Assembly (NCBI RefSeq): GCF_047600445.1
Contig: NZ_JASGKT010000002.1
Coordinates: forward strand, 2,480,001 to 2,544,000
Source: Piscinibacter sp047600445
GTDB lineage: Bacteria > Pseudomonadota > Gammaproteobacteria > Burkholderiales > Burkholderiaceae_C
DNA length: 64,000 nt
Direction: 5' to 3'
In this document: positions 55,513-63,583 of the stretch, one piece after another
Position numbering within the stretch: the first letter of the stretch is position 1
Layout: each line of letters begins with the position of its first letter
Made by a program: the position numbers and the translations under genes
Notes under the pieces: model-generated
Told to the model about the DNA's origin: nothing
Seen by the model: the letters and a program-made list of their open reading frames with translations, nothing else
Databases searched by the model: none

Positions 55513-58050
55513 CTACTCGGCCGCGCGCCGCAGCGTGTCCATCACCGGGCGGCGCAGCACCTCGCGCAGCCCCCACCAGCCCGCCGCCAGCGCCAGCAGC
55601 GCGCCGGCCGCGCCGCCGGCCAGCGGCACCGCGGGCGACGGGTTCCAGGTGAACTCGAAGGCGTAGCGCGCCAGCGCCCAGCCCACCGCCACCGCGGCCA
55701 GCGACGCCAGCACGCCGGCCAGCGCGCCGACGCCGAGCAGTTCGGCGCGCTGCACCTGCGCCAGCAGCCGCGCGCCGGCGCCCATCGCGCGCATCACCGC
55801 GTACTCGCGCGCGCGCGCCTCGCGCGTGGCCGTCACCGCGGCGAACAGCACCACCAGCCCGGCGGCCAGCGTGAAGCCGAACAGGAACTCGACCGCGCGG
55901 ATCACCTGGTCGAGCACACGCTGCACCTGCCCGATCGACGCGGTCACGTCGACGTTGGTGATGTTCGGGAAGTCGCGGCTGAGCGCGTTGTCGAAGGCCG
56001 CGCCGTCCGGCGGCGCGCGGAACGCGGCGATGTAGGTCGCCGGCAGGTCGTCGATGGCCGCGCTGGGGAAGATCACGAAGAAGTTGACCCGCATCGAACC
56101 CCAGTCGACCTTGCGCAGGCTGGTGATGCGCCCTTCGGCCGGCATGCCGGCGATGTCGAAGCGCAGCGTGTCGCCAAGCCGCACGCCCAGCGTCTTGGCC
56201 AGGCCCTCCTCGATGCTCAGGCCGCCGGCCTCCTCGGCGGTCCAGCGCCCGCCGACCAGTTCGTTGTGCGGCGGCAGCGCGGCGGTGTGGCTGAGGTTGA
56301 ACTCGCGGTCGACCAGCCGGCGCGCGCGGTCGTCGGCCATGTCCTCGGGGCGCACGCCCTTGCCGTTGATCGCCACCAGCCGGCCGCGGATCATCGGGTA
56401 CCAGTCGTAGCGCGCCACGCCGGCGCCGGCCAGGCGCTGCCGGAAGGCCTCGCCCTGCTCGGGCTGGATGTTGATGACGAAGCGGTTCGGCGCGTCCGGC
56501 GGCGTGGCGCTGCGCCAGCTCGAGATCAGGTCGGTGCGCAGCAGCACCAGCAGCACCAGCGCCAACAGCCCGACCGCGAGCGCCGACACCTGCAGCACCG
56601 CGAAGGCCGGGCGCGCGGCGATCTGGCGCGTGGCCAGCACCAGCCAGCGCGGCGCGCTCGACTCCGGCACCGCGCGGCGCAGCGCCGCGACCGCGCCCCA
56701 CGACAGCAGCGCGAACATCGCCACCGCCGCCGCGAAGCCGCCCACCGCGATCAGGCCGAGCGTGAGGTCGCTGGACACCGCCAGCAGCAGCGCGACGAAG
56801 CCGGCCGTGCCGGCCGCCAGCACCGCGATCGACGCCGGCTTCAGCGCGCCCACGTCGCGCCGGATCACGCGCAGCGGCGGCACGCGCGCGAGCTGCAGCA
56901 CCGGCGGCAGCCCGAAGCCGAGCAGCAGCGTCATGCCCACGCCGAGGCCGAACAGCGCCGGCCAGCCGCCCGGCGCCGGCAGCGCGCCGTCGACCAGCCC
57001 GGCCAGCAGCCAGACGAACACATGGTGCACGCCGAAGCCGATCGCCAGCCCGAGCGCGCTGGCGAGCAAACCGACGCCGAGGAACTCCAGCAGGTACAGC
57101 GCGGCGATGCGCCGCTGCGGCTGGCCGAGCACGCGCAGCATCGCGCAGTCGTCGAGATGGCGGCCGGCGAAGTCGCGCGCGGCGATGCCCACCGCCACCG
57201 CCGCCAGCAGCGCCGCCAGCAGCGCGACGAGGTTGAGGAATTTCTCGGCGCGGTCCAGCGTCTGGCGCATCTCGGGGCGGCCGGTGTCCATCGACTCGAT
57301 GCGCAGGCCGCGCAGGTCGTTCGCCTTGATCTCGCGTTCGGCCCACTGCACGAAGGCGCGCACCGGCGCGTCGCTGGCGCCCGGCGCCGCCACCGCGAGG
57401 CGGTAGGTGACGCGGCTGGCCGGCTGGATCAGCGCGGTGGCGGCGAGATCGTCCTGGTGGAACAGCACGCGCGGCGCGAAGCCCAGGAAGCCGGCGCCGC
57501 GGTCGGGTTCGACGACGATGACCTTGGCGATGCGCAGCGCCGCGTCGCCGAGCAGCAGCGTGTCGCCGACCTTGAGGTTCAGCGCGCCGAGCACGGCCGC
57601 GTCCACCCACACCGTGCCCGGCTCGGGCGCCGCGGCCAGTTCCCGCTCGGCGCCGCCGGGCGCGTCGGCCAGGCGCAGCGCGCCGCGCAGCGGGTAGCCC
57701 GCCGACACCGCCTTGGCGGTGACCAGGCGCGTGGCGCCGCCCTGCTCGTCGCGGGCGCGGCCCATGGTCGGGAAGGTGGCCGACCGCGCGCTCTTCAGGC
57801 CCAGCGCCGCCGCCCTGGCGGCGAACCCGGGCGGCGCGGGCTGGTCGCTGGCGACGATGGCATCGCCGCCGAGCAGCTGGCGCGCGTCGCGCGCCAGGCC
57901 GGCGTTGATGCGGTCGGCGAAGAAGGCCACGGCGCTGAGCGCCGCCACCGCCAGCATCACCGCGACGATCAGCAGGCGCAGCTCGCCGGCGCGGAAGTCG
58001 CGCGCCATCTGGCGCCAGGCCAGCAGCCACAGCGGGGAAGAAGGGTTCAT
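55513..58050 (-). CDS. FtsX-like ABC transporter permease (YbbP type)
   Basis: 845 residues. Architecture of YbbP-type permeases: helix, MacB-type periplasmic domain, three-helix FtsX unit (~265-420), second helix cluster, second periplasmic domain and a C-terminal FtsX unit (VEFLFGFTLAAGLVVLFAAVTATREARAREYAVMRAMGAGARLL). The partner ATPase (YbbA/LolD-like) is not adjacent in this window. Role is probably lipoprotein or lysophospholipid/cell-envelope handling, inferred from homologues. ATG at 58050 is chosen as the first with a normal N-terminus before the membrane helix. Confidence 0.9.
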   Translation of the reverse strand: MNPSSPLWLLAWRQMARDFRAGELRLLIVAVMLAVAALSAVAFFADRINAGLARDARQLLGGDAIVASDQPAPPGFAARAAALGLKSARSATFPTMGRARDEQGGATRLVTAKAVSAGYPLRGALRLADAPGGAERELAAAPEPGTVWVDAAVLGALNLKVGDTLLLGDAALRIAKVIVVEPDRGAGFLGFAPRVLFHQDDLAATALIQPASRVTYRLAVAAPGASDAPVRAFVQWAEREIKANDLRGLRIESMDTGRPEMRQTLDRAEKFLNLVALLAALLAAVAVGIAARDFAGRHLDDCAMLRVLGQPQRRIAALYLLEFLGVGLLASALGLAIGFGVHHVFVWLLAGLVDGALPAPGGWPALFGLGVGMTLLLGFGLPPVLQLARVPPLRVIRRDVGALKPASIAVLAAGTAGFVALLLAVSSDLTLGLIAVGGFAAAVAMFALLSWGAVAALRRAVPESSAPRWLVLATRQIAARPAFAVLQVSALAVGLLALVLLVLLRTDLISSWRSATPPDAPNRFVINIQPEQGEAFRQRLAGAGVARYDWYPMIRGRLVAINGKGVRPEDMADDRARRLVDREFNLSHTAALPPHNELVGGRWTAEEAGGLSIEEGLAKTLGVRLGDTLRFDIAGMPAEGRITSLRKVDWGSMRVNFFVIFPSAAIDDLPATYIAAFRAPPDGAAFDNALSRDFPNITNVDVTASIGQVQRVLDQVIRAVEFLFGFTLAAGLVVLFAAVTATREARAREYAVMRAMGAGARLLAQVQRAELLGVGALAGVLASLAAVAVGWALARYAFEFTWNPSPAVPLAGGAAGALLALAAGWWGLREVLRRPVMDTLRRAAE

Positions 58051-58144
58051 GCCGCCGACTGTGCCATGCCCGGCGCGGCGGCGCTGAACGCTGCGTGCAA
58101 TCCGCCTGAGCCACGCCGGCATCGCGCGGGGGTCCAATCACGGC

Positions 58145-59017
58145 ATGCACACCCGACTGCCTTCGATCTTCGTCTCGCACGGCTCGCCGATGATGGCGCT
58201 GGAGCCGGGCGCCGCCGGGGCCTTCTTGAAGGAACTGGGGCCGCGCATCGCCGCCGCCTTCGGCCGACCCCGCGCGATCCTCGCGGTGTCGGCGCACACC
58301 GCGGCGCGTGTGCCGGTGCTGCTGGCCGCGCCGCGCCACGAAGCGGTGTACGACTTCAGCGGTTTCGACCCGCAGCTCTACACGCTGCGCTACGACGCGC
58401 CGGGCGCGCCGGCGCTGGCCGCCCGCGTGGCCGGGCTGCTCGGCGACGCCGGCCTGCCGGTGCACGTGAGCCCCACCGGCGGGCTGGACCACGGCCACTG
58501 GACGCCGCTGCGCTACATGCTTCCCGAGGCCGACATCCCGGTGCTGCCGCTGGCCTTCGTGCCGACGCAGACACCGGCGCAGCAGTTCGCGCTCGGCCAG
58601 GCGCTGGCCGCGCTGGGCGACGAAGGCGTGCTGGTGCTGGCCTCGGGCAGCATCACGCACAACCTGCGCCGCGTGTTCGCGAACGGACAGCGCCGCCCGG
58701 TGGATGCACCGGAAGCGCCCGAGAGCCGCGCCTTCCGCGACTGGATCGCCGCGCGCGGCGCGGCGCGCGACTGGGAGGCGCTGTTCGCCTACCGCGAGCG
58801 CGCGCCGCACGCCGTGGACATGCACCCCAGCGACGAGCACCTGCTGCCCTGGTACGTGGCGGCCGGCACCGGCGGGCGCGAGGCCGCGCCGCTGCGCCTG
58901 CACCAGGGCGTCACCTACGGCTGCCTGGGCATGGACGCCTATGCGTTCGGGCCCGAGGCGGGGCAGCTGCTCGCGGCGGCGCCGGCCACGCCGAACTCGA
59001 CCGGCGTGCGCACGTAG
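58145..59017 (+). CDS. LigB/YgiD-type extradiol dioxygenase
   Basis: 290 residues. LPSIFVSHGSPMMALEPGAAGAFLKELG, AVSAHTAARVPVL, GGLDHGHWTPLRYMLPEADIPVLPLA and GSITHNLRR give the conserved His ligands of the class III extradiol/4,5-DOPA dioxygenase family. Ring-cleaving dioxygenase activity on a catecholic compound is probable; true substrate unknown. Its 3' end overlaps the convergent DUF190 gene by 79 bases, longer than usual. Confidence 0.92.
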   Translation: MHTRLPSIFVSHGSPMMALEPGAAGAFLKELGPRIAAAFGRPRAILAVSAHTAARVPVLLAAPRHEAVYDFSGFDPQLYTLRYDAPGAPALAARVAGLLGDAGLPVHVSPTGGLDHGHWTPLRYMLPEADIPVLPLAFVPTQTPAQQFALGQALAALGDEGVLVLASGSITHNLRRVFANGQRRPVDAPEAPESRAFRDWIAARGAARDWEALFAYRERAPHAVDMHPSDEHLLPWYVAAGTGGREAAPLRLHQGVTYGCLGMDAYAFGPEAGQLLAAAPATPNSTGVRT

Positions 59018-59289
59018 AACAGGTCGGCCTGCGCGTCGTCGAGCGCGGCGAACAGGCGCTCGCACTGCGCCTCGTCGACCACCATCGTCACCTCGATGGG
59101 CTGGTCGACCAGCTCGAAGAAGTGCGCCGAGTGCAGGCGTCCGTTGCGGCCCAGGCCTTCGACGCCGGCCGTCAGCGTGGCGCCGCGGATGCCCAGCGAG
59201 CGGGCCGTCTCGATCAGCCAGTGGCCCATCGCCTGCGGGCCGTGGCGCCGGCCCTCGATCGTGAAGAACGTGACTTGATAGCCCTTCAT
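58939..59289 (-). CDS. DUF190 (PII-like) protein, partner of CrcB
   Basis: 116 residues. MKGYQVTFFTIEGRRHGPQAMGHWLIETARSLGIRGATLTAGVEGLGRNGRLHSAHFFELVDQPIEVTMVVDE matches DUF190, small PII-like proteins commonly encoded beside crcB. Follows crcB by two bases on the same strand. Presumably regulates or accompanies fluoride export; the molecular role is not known. Located under control of the fluoride riboswitch. The 3' end overlaps the ygiD-type gene. Confidence 0.9.
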   Translation of the reverse strand: MKGYQVTFFTIEGRRHGPQAMGHWLIETARSLGIRGATLTAGVEGLGRNGRLHSAHFFELVDQPIEVTMVVDEAQCERLFAALDDAQADLFYVRTPVEFGVAGAAASSCPASGPNA

Positions 59290-59291
59290 GC

Positions 59292-59687
59292 TCAGTCTCC
59301 CGCGAGCCGCGCGTTGCGGAACAAGGCCACCGTGCCGATGCCCAGCAGCGTCATGCCGACGCTGCCCACCACGTGCACGGCCACCGTGGCGATGGCCCAG
59401 CCGGGCTTGCCCTCCATGAGCTGCTGCACCACCTCGGCCGAGAAGGTCGAGAAGGTGGTCAGCCCGCCGAGGAAGCCGGTGACGATGAACAGCCGCCACT
59501 CCGAGGGCAGCGCCGGGTGGCTGGCGAAGAACGCCACCGCCACGCCGACGAGGTAGCCGCCGAGCAGGTTGGCGCTGAGCGTGCCCGGCGGCAGCGACGG
59601 GAACAGCGCGTTGAGCCGGGTGCCGAGCACCCAGCGCAGCAAGGCGCCGAGCGCGGCGCCGATGCTGATGGCGATGACGGGAAACAT
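59292..59687 (-). CDS. crcB: Fluoride channel CrcB/Fluc
   Basis: 131 residues, four transmembrane helices. IGAALGALLRWVLGTRLN, GTLSANLLGGYLVG and FLGGLTTFSTFSAEV (the TTFSTFS motif carrying the fluoride-coordinating Phe and Thr) identify Fluc. It forms a dual-topology dimer that releases fluoride from the cytoplasm. Preceded by a fluoride riboswitch on the same strand and followed by DUF190. Confidence 0.96.
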   Translation of the reverse strand: MFPVIAISIGAALGALLRWVLGTRLNALFPSLPPGTLSANLLGGYLVGVAVAFFASHPALPSEWRLFIVTGFLGGLTTFSTFSAEVVQQLMEGKPGWAIATVAVHVVGSVGMTLLGIGTVALFRNARLAGD

Positions 59688-59767
59688 GAGCGTCCTTTCT
59701 GCGATGACTTCGTGACGACATCGGAAGGACGCGATCGCACCTACGCGCCCCTCCAGCGGGACAGGCC

Positions 59768-59830
59768 GTAGGCATCATCAGCCGGCGCGGGCGGCCGGCG
59801 GTTCGAGGAGGAATGCCATCTCCTGCGCCG
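59768..59830 (-). promoter_or_regulatory. Fluoride riboswitch (crcB motif)
   Basis: On the minus strand: GGAGATGGCATTCCTCC (left stem-loop), then AACCGCC, a GC-rich hairpin, and CTGATGATGCCTAC, in the order and spacing of the crcB RNA motif. The GGCAT and ATGCC segments can form the pseudoknot. It ends about 80 bases before crcB, leaving room for the expression platform. Predicted to turn on crcB and DUF190 when fluoride is present. Confidence 0.9.
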
Positions 59831-59852
59831 ACTCTAGCACCACGCGGGCGTG

Positions 59853-60950
59853 TCAGGGCAGCGTGCCCACCACCCCGGCGGCGAGCCAGTTCATCGCCGC
59901 GATGGCGGCGTCGTCCATCGTGCCGCCGGCCTGACGCTCGCGGCCGGCGTTGTCGAGCAGCCGGCCGGAGAAGGGCCGCAGCGTGCCGGCGACGATGGCG
60001 CGGCGCCGGGTTTCGAGCTGCGCGCGCAGTTCGTCAGGGATCGAGGCGTCGAGCGCGCTCAACTGCACCAGGCCGTCCTTCAGGCCGCCCCACACCGGCG
60101 CGGGCTGCCAGCGGCCGGCGAGCCGCTCGCGCGCCACCTGCGTGTAGTAGCCGCCCCAGTGGTGCGTCACCGCGGCGAGCTGCGCCTCGGGCGCGTAGGC
60201 GCGCATGTCGCTCTGGTAGGAGATCACGCGCACGCCCTTGTCCTTGAAGGCCGCCTGCGCGGCCTGCGCCACGGCCGGCGAGCCGCTGTGGTTGGTCAGC
60301 ACGTCGGCGCCGCGGTCGATCAGCGCCTGCGCCGCCTCGCGCTCGCGCGCCGGGTCGAACCAGGTGTTCAGCCACTGCACGCGCAGTTGCGCCCGCGGGT
60401 TCGCTTCGCGCAGGCCGATCGCGAAGGCGTTGATGCCCTGCACCACCTCGGGCACCGGGAAGCCGGCCACGTAGCCGGCGATGCCGCTGCGGCTGGTCTT
60501 GCCGGCCAGCCAGCCGGCCAGGTAGCGCGCCTCGTAGTAGCGCGCGTTGTAGGTGTTCAGGTTGGGCGCGGTCTTGTAGCCGCCGGCATGCTCGAAGGCC
60601 ACCTGCGGGAACTCGGCCGCCACGCGCAGCGCCGGCTCCAGGTAGCCGAAGCTGGTGGCGAAGATCAGTTGGTGCCCCTGGCGCGCGAGGTCGCGCATCA
60701 CGCGCTCGGAGTCGGCGCCTTCGGCGACCGCCTCGACCACCGTGGTGCGCACTCGCGCGCCCAGGGCGCGCTCCATCTCGCGCCGCCCCAGGTCGTGCTG
60801 GTAGCTCCAGCCGGCCTCGCCGACCGGGCTGACGTAGACGAAGCCGATCTTCAGCGGCTCGGGCGGCGCCGCGAGCGCCTGGGCGGGGGTGTGCGGGGGA
60901 CTCAGCAACGCGGCGGCGAGCGCGGCCGCGCGGGCGAGGTTTTTGTACAT
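59853..60950 (-). CDS. BMP-family ABC transporter substrate-binding protein
   Basis: 365 residues. Sec signal peptide (ARAAALAAALLSPPHTPAQALA), then the BMP/PnrA fold: LKIGFVYVSPVGEAGWSYQHDLGR, GHQLIFATSFGYLEPALRVAAEFPQVAFEHAGG, VIDRGADVLTNHSGSPAVAQAA. Family members bind nucleosides, purines or simple sugars. Adenosine deaminase lies nearby on the same strand (about 500 bases away) and a purine-nucleoside or purine ligand is therefore likely but unproven. GAGGAACACC precedes the ATG. Permease genes are not in this window on the left. Confidence 0.9.
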   Translation of the reverse strand: MYKNLARAAALAAALLSPPHTPAQALAAPPEPLKIGFVYVSPVGEAGWSYQHDLGRREMERALGARVRTTVVEAVAEGADSERVMRDLARQGHQLIFATSFGYLEPALRVAAEFPQVAFEHAGGYKTAPNLNTYNARYYEARYLAGWLAGKTSRSGIAGYVAGFPVPEVVQGINAFAIGLREANPRAQLRVQWLNTWFDPAREREAAQALIDRGADVLTNHSGSPAVAQAAQAAFKDKGVRVISYQSDMRAYAPEAQLAAVTHHWGGYYTQVARERLAGRWQPAPVWGGLKDGLVQLSALDASIPDELRAQLETRRRAIVAGTLRPFSGRLLDNAGRERQAGGTMDDAAIAAMNWLAAGVVGTLP

Positions 60951-60976
60951 GGTGTTCCTCTACATGGCTCCGGGGT

Positions 60977-61012
60977 GAAAAGCGCGAAGCGGCAGGGAGC
61001 ACTGCCGCTTCG
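60977..61012 (-). terminator. Terminator-like hairpin before the BMP gene
   Basis: Perfect 11-bp stem CGAAGCGGCAG/CTGCCGCTTCG with a six-base loop, followed on the minus strand by GCGCTTTTC. It would end transcription arriving from the adenosine deaminase side, but it also lies about 27 bases ahead of the BMP gene start and could serve as a leader attenuator. Confidence 0.5.
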
Positions 61013-61051
61013 TGGGCGCGATTGTCGGCGCAAACTTGCCTTGGATCAGTT

Positions 61052-61070
61052 GCGAACGATTCTCATTTCA
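61052..61070 (+). promoter_or_regulatory. Possible Fur box
   Basis: GCGAACGATTCTCATTTCA; its reverse complement agrees with GATAATGATAATCATTATC at 12 of 19 positions, including AATGA-AATC. A promoter (TTGCGA at 61050-61055, CAGAAT at 61073-61078, 17-base spacer) overlaps it. It precedes the small unknown gene at 61105. Confidence 0.55.
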
Positions 61071-61104
61071 TACAGAATGGATCGACCCCGACCCGGAGCC
61101 GCCG

Positions 61105-61437
61105 ATGAACACGCCGCATGCGACACCCCTGTGCCCTCTCGACGAGGAGCACGAACTGCCGACGCTGGAGGCGGTGCTGGCCGGCACGCTGGCGCTGATG
61201 ACCGGGTACGCGCAGGCCCTGCAGGCCGACCTGCACCCCGAGCAGCGCCTGGCGATGGGCGCCAAGATCGGCCGCAACCTCGAACTGCTGGCCGCGCACG
61301 TGACGGTGAGCGAACCCTTCCGGCACATCGCGCTGGGCCTGCAGGCGCGCTGGCAATCGATGAGCCGCTGCACCGCGCAGTCGGCGCCGTGCGGCGCGGC
61401 GCACGGCGCCGCCGCCGCGCCGCCGACGCTTCACTGA
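61105..61437 (+). CDS. Small soluble protein, unknown, possible iron-regulated
   Basis: 110 residues. ELPTLEAVLAGTLALMTGYAQALQADLHPEQRLAMGAKIGRNLELLAAHVTVSEPFRHIALGLQARWQS is helical and resembles conserved small proteins of Betaproteobacteria of unknown function; the C-terminus carries Cys and His (SRCTAQSAPCGAAHGAA). ATG at 61105 is used because the frame before it is non-conserved. The Fur-like box just upstream suggests expression in low iron. It is antisense to, and its 3' end overlaps, the adenosine deaminase gene by a few bases. Confidence 0.65.
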   Translation: MNTPHATPLCPLDEEHELPTLEAVLAGTLALMTGYAQALQADLHPEQRLAMGAKIGRNLELLAAHVTVSEPFRHIALGLQARWQSMSRCTAQSAPCGAAHGAAAAPPTLH

Positions 61438-62495
61438 GCCGCGGCGGCGGCCTGCTCGAAGGCCAGGTCGAGCTGCGCGATCCAGCGCGCCTTGGCGCCG
61501 GCATCGGCGAAGCTGGCCTCGAAGCTGTTGCGCGCCAGCGTGTAGGCCTCGCGCGCGCCGAGCTGCGGCAGCGCGGCGAAGGTCTCGACGAAGTTCTGGT
61601 TGACGTAGCCGCCGAAGTAGGCCGGGTCGTCGGAGTTGATCGTCGCCTTCAGCCCGGCGGCCAGCAGCGCCGGCAGGTTGTGCTGCGCCATCGTCTCGAA
61701 CACGCACAGCTTGACGTTGGACAGCGGGCACACCGTCAGCGCCATGCCCCGAGCGGCGAGACGCCGCACCAGCGCCGGGTCTTCCAGGCTGCGCACGCCG
61801 TGGTCGATGCGCTCGACCTTCAGCACGTCGAGCGCGCCGGCCACGTAGGCGGGCGGCCCTTCCTCGCCCGCGTGCGCGACGAGGTGCAGCCCGGCCTCGC
61901 GCGCCTTGGCGAACACGCGAGCGAACTTCTCCGGCGGGTGGCCGCGCTCGCTGCTGTCCAGCCCGACGCCGATGAAGTGGTGCTTGTGCGGCAGCGCCTC
62001 GTCGAGCGTGGCCATGGCCTCCTCTTCGCTCAGGTGGCGCAGGAAGCACAGGATCAGCCTGGCGCTGACGCCCAGTTCCTGGTGCGCGCGCCGGCAGGCG
62101 TGCTCCAGGCCCTGGATCACGGTGAGCAGCGGCACGCCGCGCTCGGTGTGGGTCTGCGGGTCGAAGAAGATCTCGGCGTGCAGCACCTTGTCGGCCGCGG
62201 CGCGCTGCAGGTAGGCCCAGGCCATGTCGAAGAAGTCCTGCTCCTTCAGCAGCACGCTGGCGCCGGCGTAGTAGATGTCGAGGAAGCTCTGCAGGTCGGT
62301 GAAGGCGTAGGCCGCGCGCAGCGCCTCCACGCTGGCGTAGGGCAGCGCCACGCCGTTGCGCTGCGCCAGCGCGAAGATCAGCTCGGGCTCGAGCGAGCCC
62401 TCGATGTGCAGGTGCAGCTCGGCCTTGGGCATGCTGCGCAGCAGGGCCGGCAGCCGCTCGCGCGGGATCTTGTCGAAGGCGGTGAACGAACTCAT
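61431..62495 (-). CDS. add: Adenosine deaminase
   Basis: 354 residues. Zinc ligands and catalytic residues of the amidohydrolase family are present: ELHLHIEGSLEPELIFALAQRNG (HxH), VAHAGEEGPPAYV, RIDHGVRSLED and the TINSDDPAYFGG Asp pair. It deaminates adenosine to inosine (or adenine, as some bacterial members do) in the cytoplasm. Its ATG overlaps the Rieske oxygenase stop (ATGA), so the two are co-translated. Confidence 0.93.
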   Translation of the reverse strand: MSSFTAFDKIPRERLPALLRSMPKAELHLHIEGSLEPELIFALAQRNGVALPYASVEALRAAYAFTDLQSFLDIYYAGASVLLKEQDFFDMAWAYLQRAAADKVLHAEIFFDPQTHTERGVPLLTVIQGLEHACRRAHQELGVSARLILCFLRHLSEEEAMATLDEALPHKHHFIGVGLDSSERGHPPEKFARVFAKAREAGLHLVAHAGEEGPPAYVAGALDVLKVERIDHGVRSLEDPALVRRLAARGMALTVCPLSNVKLCVFETMAQHNLPALLAAGLKATINSDDPAYFGGYVNQNFVETFAALPQLGAREAYTLARNSFEASFADAGAKARWIAQLDLAFEQAAAAAQ

Positions 62496-63460
62496 GGCAG
62501 GACTCCGAAGCTGATGTCGCGCTCGCGCAGGAAGCGCCGGTACGCCGCCGAGCTGCGGTCGGCGGCGCAGTGCACCTCGCCGCCGGCCAGCGGCAGGCGC
62601 TTGGGCCGCTGCGATTCGAGCACCGGCTGGTCCTGCGTGAAGATGGTGTGCTGGAAGGCGCGGATCTGCTCGTCGCTCGAATCGAAGTCGGTCAGCGCCA
62701 TGCGGAACCAGACGCGGCTGGCTTCTTCATCGACCGGGCAGACGAACAGCGCGATCTCGTCGCGGTAGCCGCCCTGCTGCTCGGGCAGCTTGGTCAGCAC
62801 GGCGGTGTAGGGCGAGGTGAGTTCGTAGCGGTAGTCGACCCAGCTCCCCTCGCTGGACAGGCGGTTGCTCTGCGGCTGCCAGGCGCGGCAGCCGCTGGCG
62901 ACGAAGCCGGTGGGCGTGGGCTCGACGCGGTAGTCGGCCAGCTCGACGTGCGCGCGGTCGCCCAGCCAGCCCTCGTGCACGAAGCCGAAGTGCGCCAGGT
63001 CGAGGAAGTTCTCGACGACGCGCGGCGCGCTCGCCGCCACGTCGTAGGGGCCGACGTTGAGCTTGCGCAGCCTGGCGTCGTGCTCGGCCTCGAAAGCCGG
63101 CAGGCACGGCGGCGCGCCGTCGGGCTGCAGCCACAGCAGGCCGTGCGCCTCCACGAGTGCCACGCGATGCAGCCCGTGCGAGGCCGGCGGCGTGAAGCCG
63201 GGCAACGCCGGGATCCGCGTACAGCGGCCCTCGCCGTCGAAGCGCCAGCCGTGGTAGGCGCACTCCAGCATGCCGTCGCAGACGCGCCCCAGCGACAGCC
63301 GCGCGCCGCGATGCGGGCAGCGATCCGGCGCGGCGCGCGGCGCGCCCGCTTCGTCGCGCCACAGCACCCAGTCTTCGCCGAGCAGGCGCACGGCCAGCGG
63401 CGCGCCGGCCAGCGCATCGGCATCGGCCACCGGGTGGGCGCATCCACGTTCGCAGTTCAT
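62492..63460 (-). CDS. Rieske aromatic/purine oxygenase alpha subunit
   Basis: 322 residues. N-terminal Rieske 2Fe-2S domain with CPHRG (C-x-H) and CAYHGW (C-x2-H), then the catalytic domain with the mononuclear-iron motif DLAHFGFVH (D-x2-H-x4-H). Matches the vanillate demethylase-like oxygenase group. The first ATG is good, with Cys-rich MNCERGCAHP. The overlap with adenosine deaminase suggests a role in purine or N-methylated purine breakdown, which is inference; no reductase component is in view. Confidence 0.92.
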   Translation of the reverse strand: MNCERGCAHPVADADALAGAPLAVRLLGEDWVLWRDEAGAPRAAPDRCPHRGARLSLGRVCDGMLECAYHGWRFDGEGRCTRIPALPGFTPPASHGLHRVALVEAHGLLWLQPDGAPPCLPAFEAEHDARLRKLNVGPYDVAASAPRVVENFLDLAHFGFVHEGWLGDRAHVELADYRVEPTPTGFVASGCRAWQPQSNRLSSEGSWVDYRYELTSPYTAVLTKLPEQQGGYRDEIALFVCPVDEEASRVWFRMALTDFDSSDEQIRAFQHTIFTQDQPVLESQRPKRLPLAGGEVHCAADRSSAAYRRFLRERDISFGVLP

Positions 63461-63520
63461 GCCGCGAGACTAGCAAATCCCTCGCCGGGGTCGGCGCCCA
63501 CGAGGTGTGCACGGGACACG

Positions 63521-63583
63521 TTTTCCACCATTTGCGCGCCGATTTGCGCGTGACTGGTGGAAATCTTTTAAACTCAAATACTT
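63521..63583 (+). promoter_or_regulatory. Operator/promoter region with inverted and direct repeats
   Basis: TTTCCACCA (63522-63530) and TGGTGGAAA (63555-63563) form a perfect 9-bp inverted repeat, and between them TTTGCGCG occurs twice (63531-63538, 63543-63550). TTGCGC (63544-63549) and TTTAAA (63567-63572) with 17 bases between may be the promoter. A/T-rich compared with surroundings. Confidence 0.55.

Noticed and set aside
55361..59065. 1234-codon minus-strand open frame over cheW, the permease and the dioxygenase
   Set aside because: Spans several real genes in a different frame, with repetitive Arg/Ala/Gly composition and no conserved domain.
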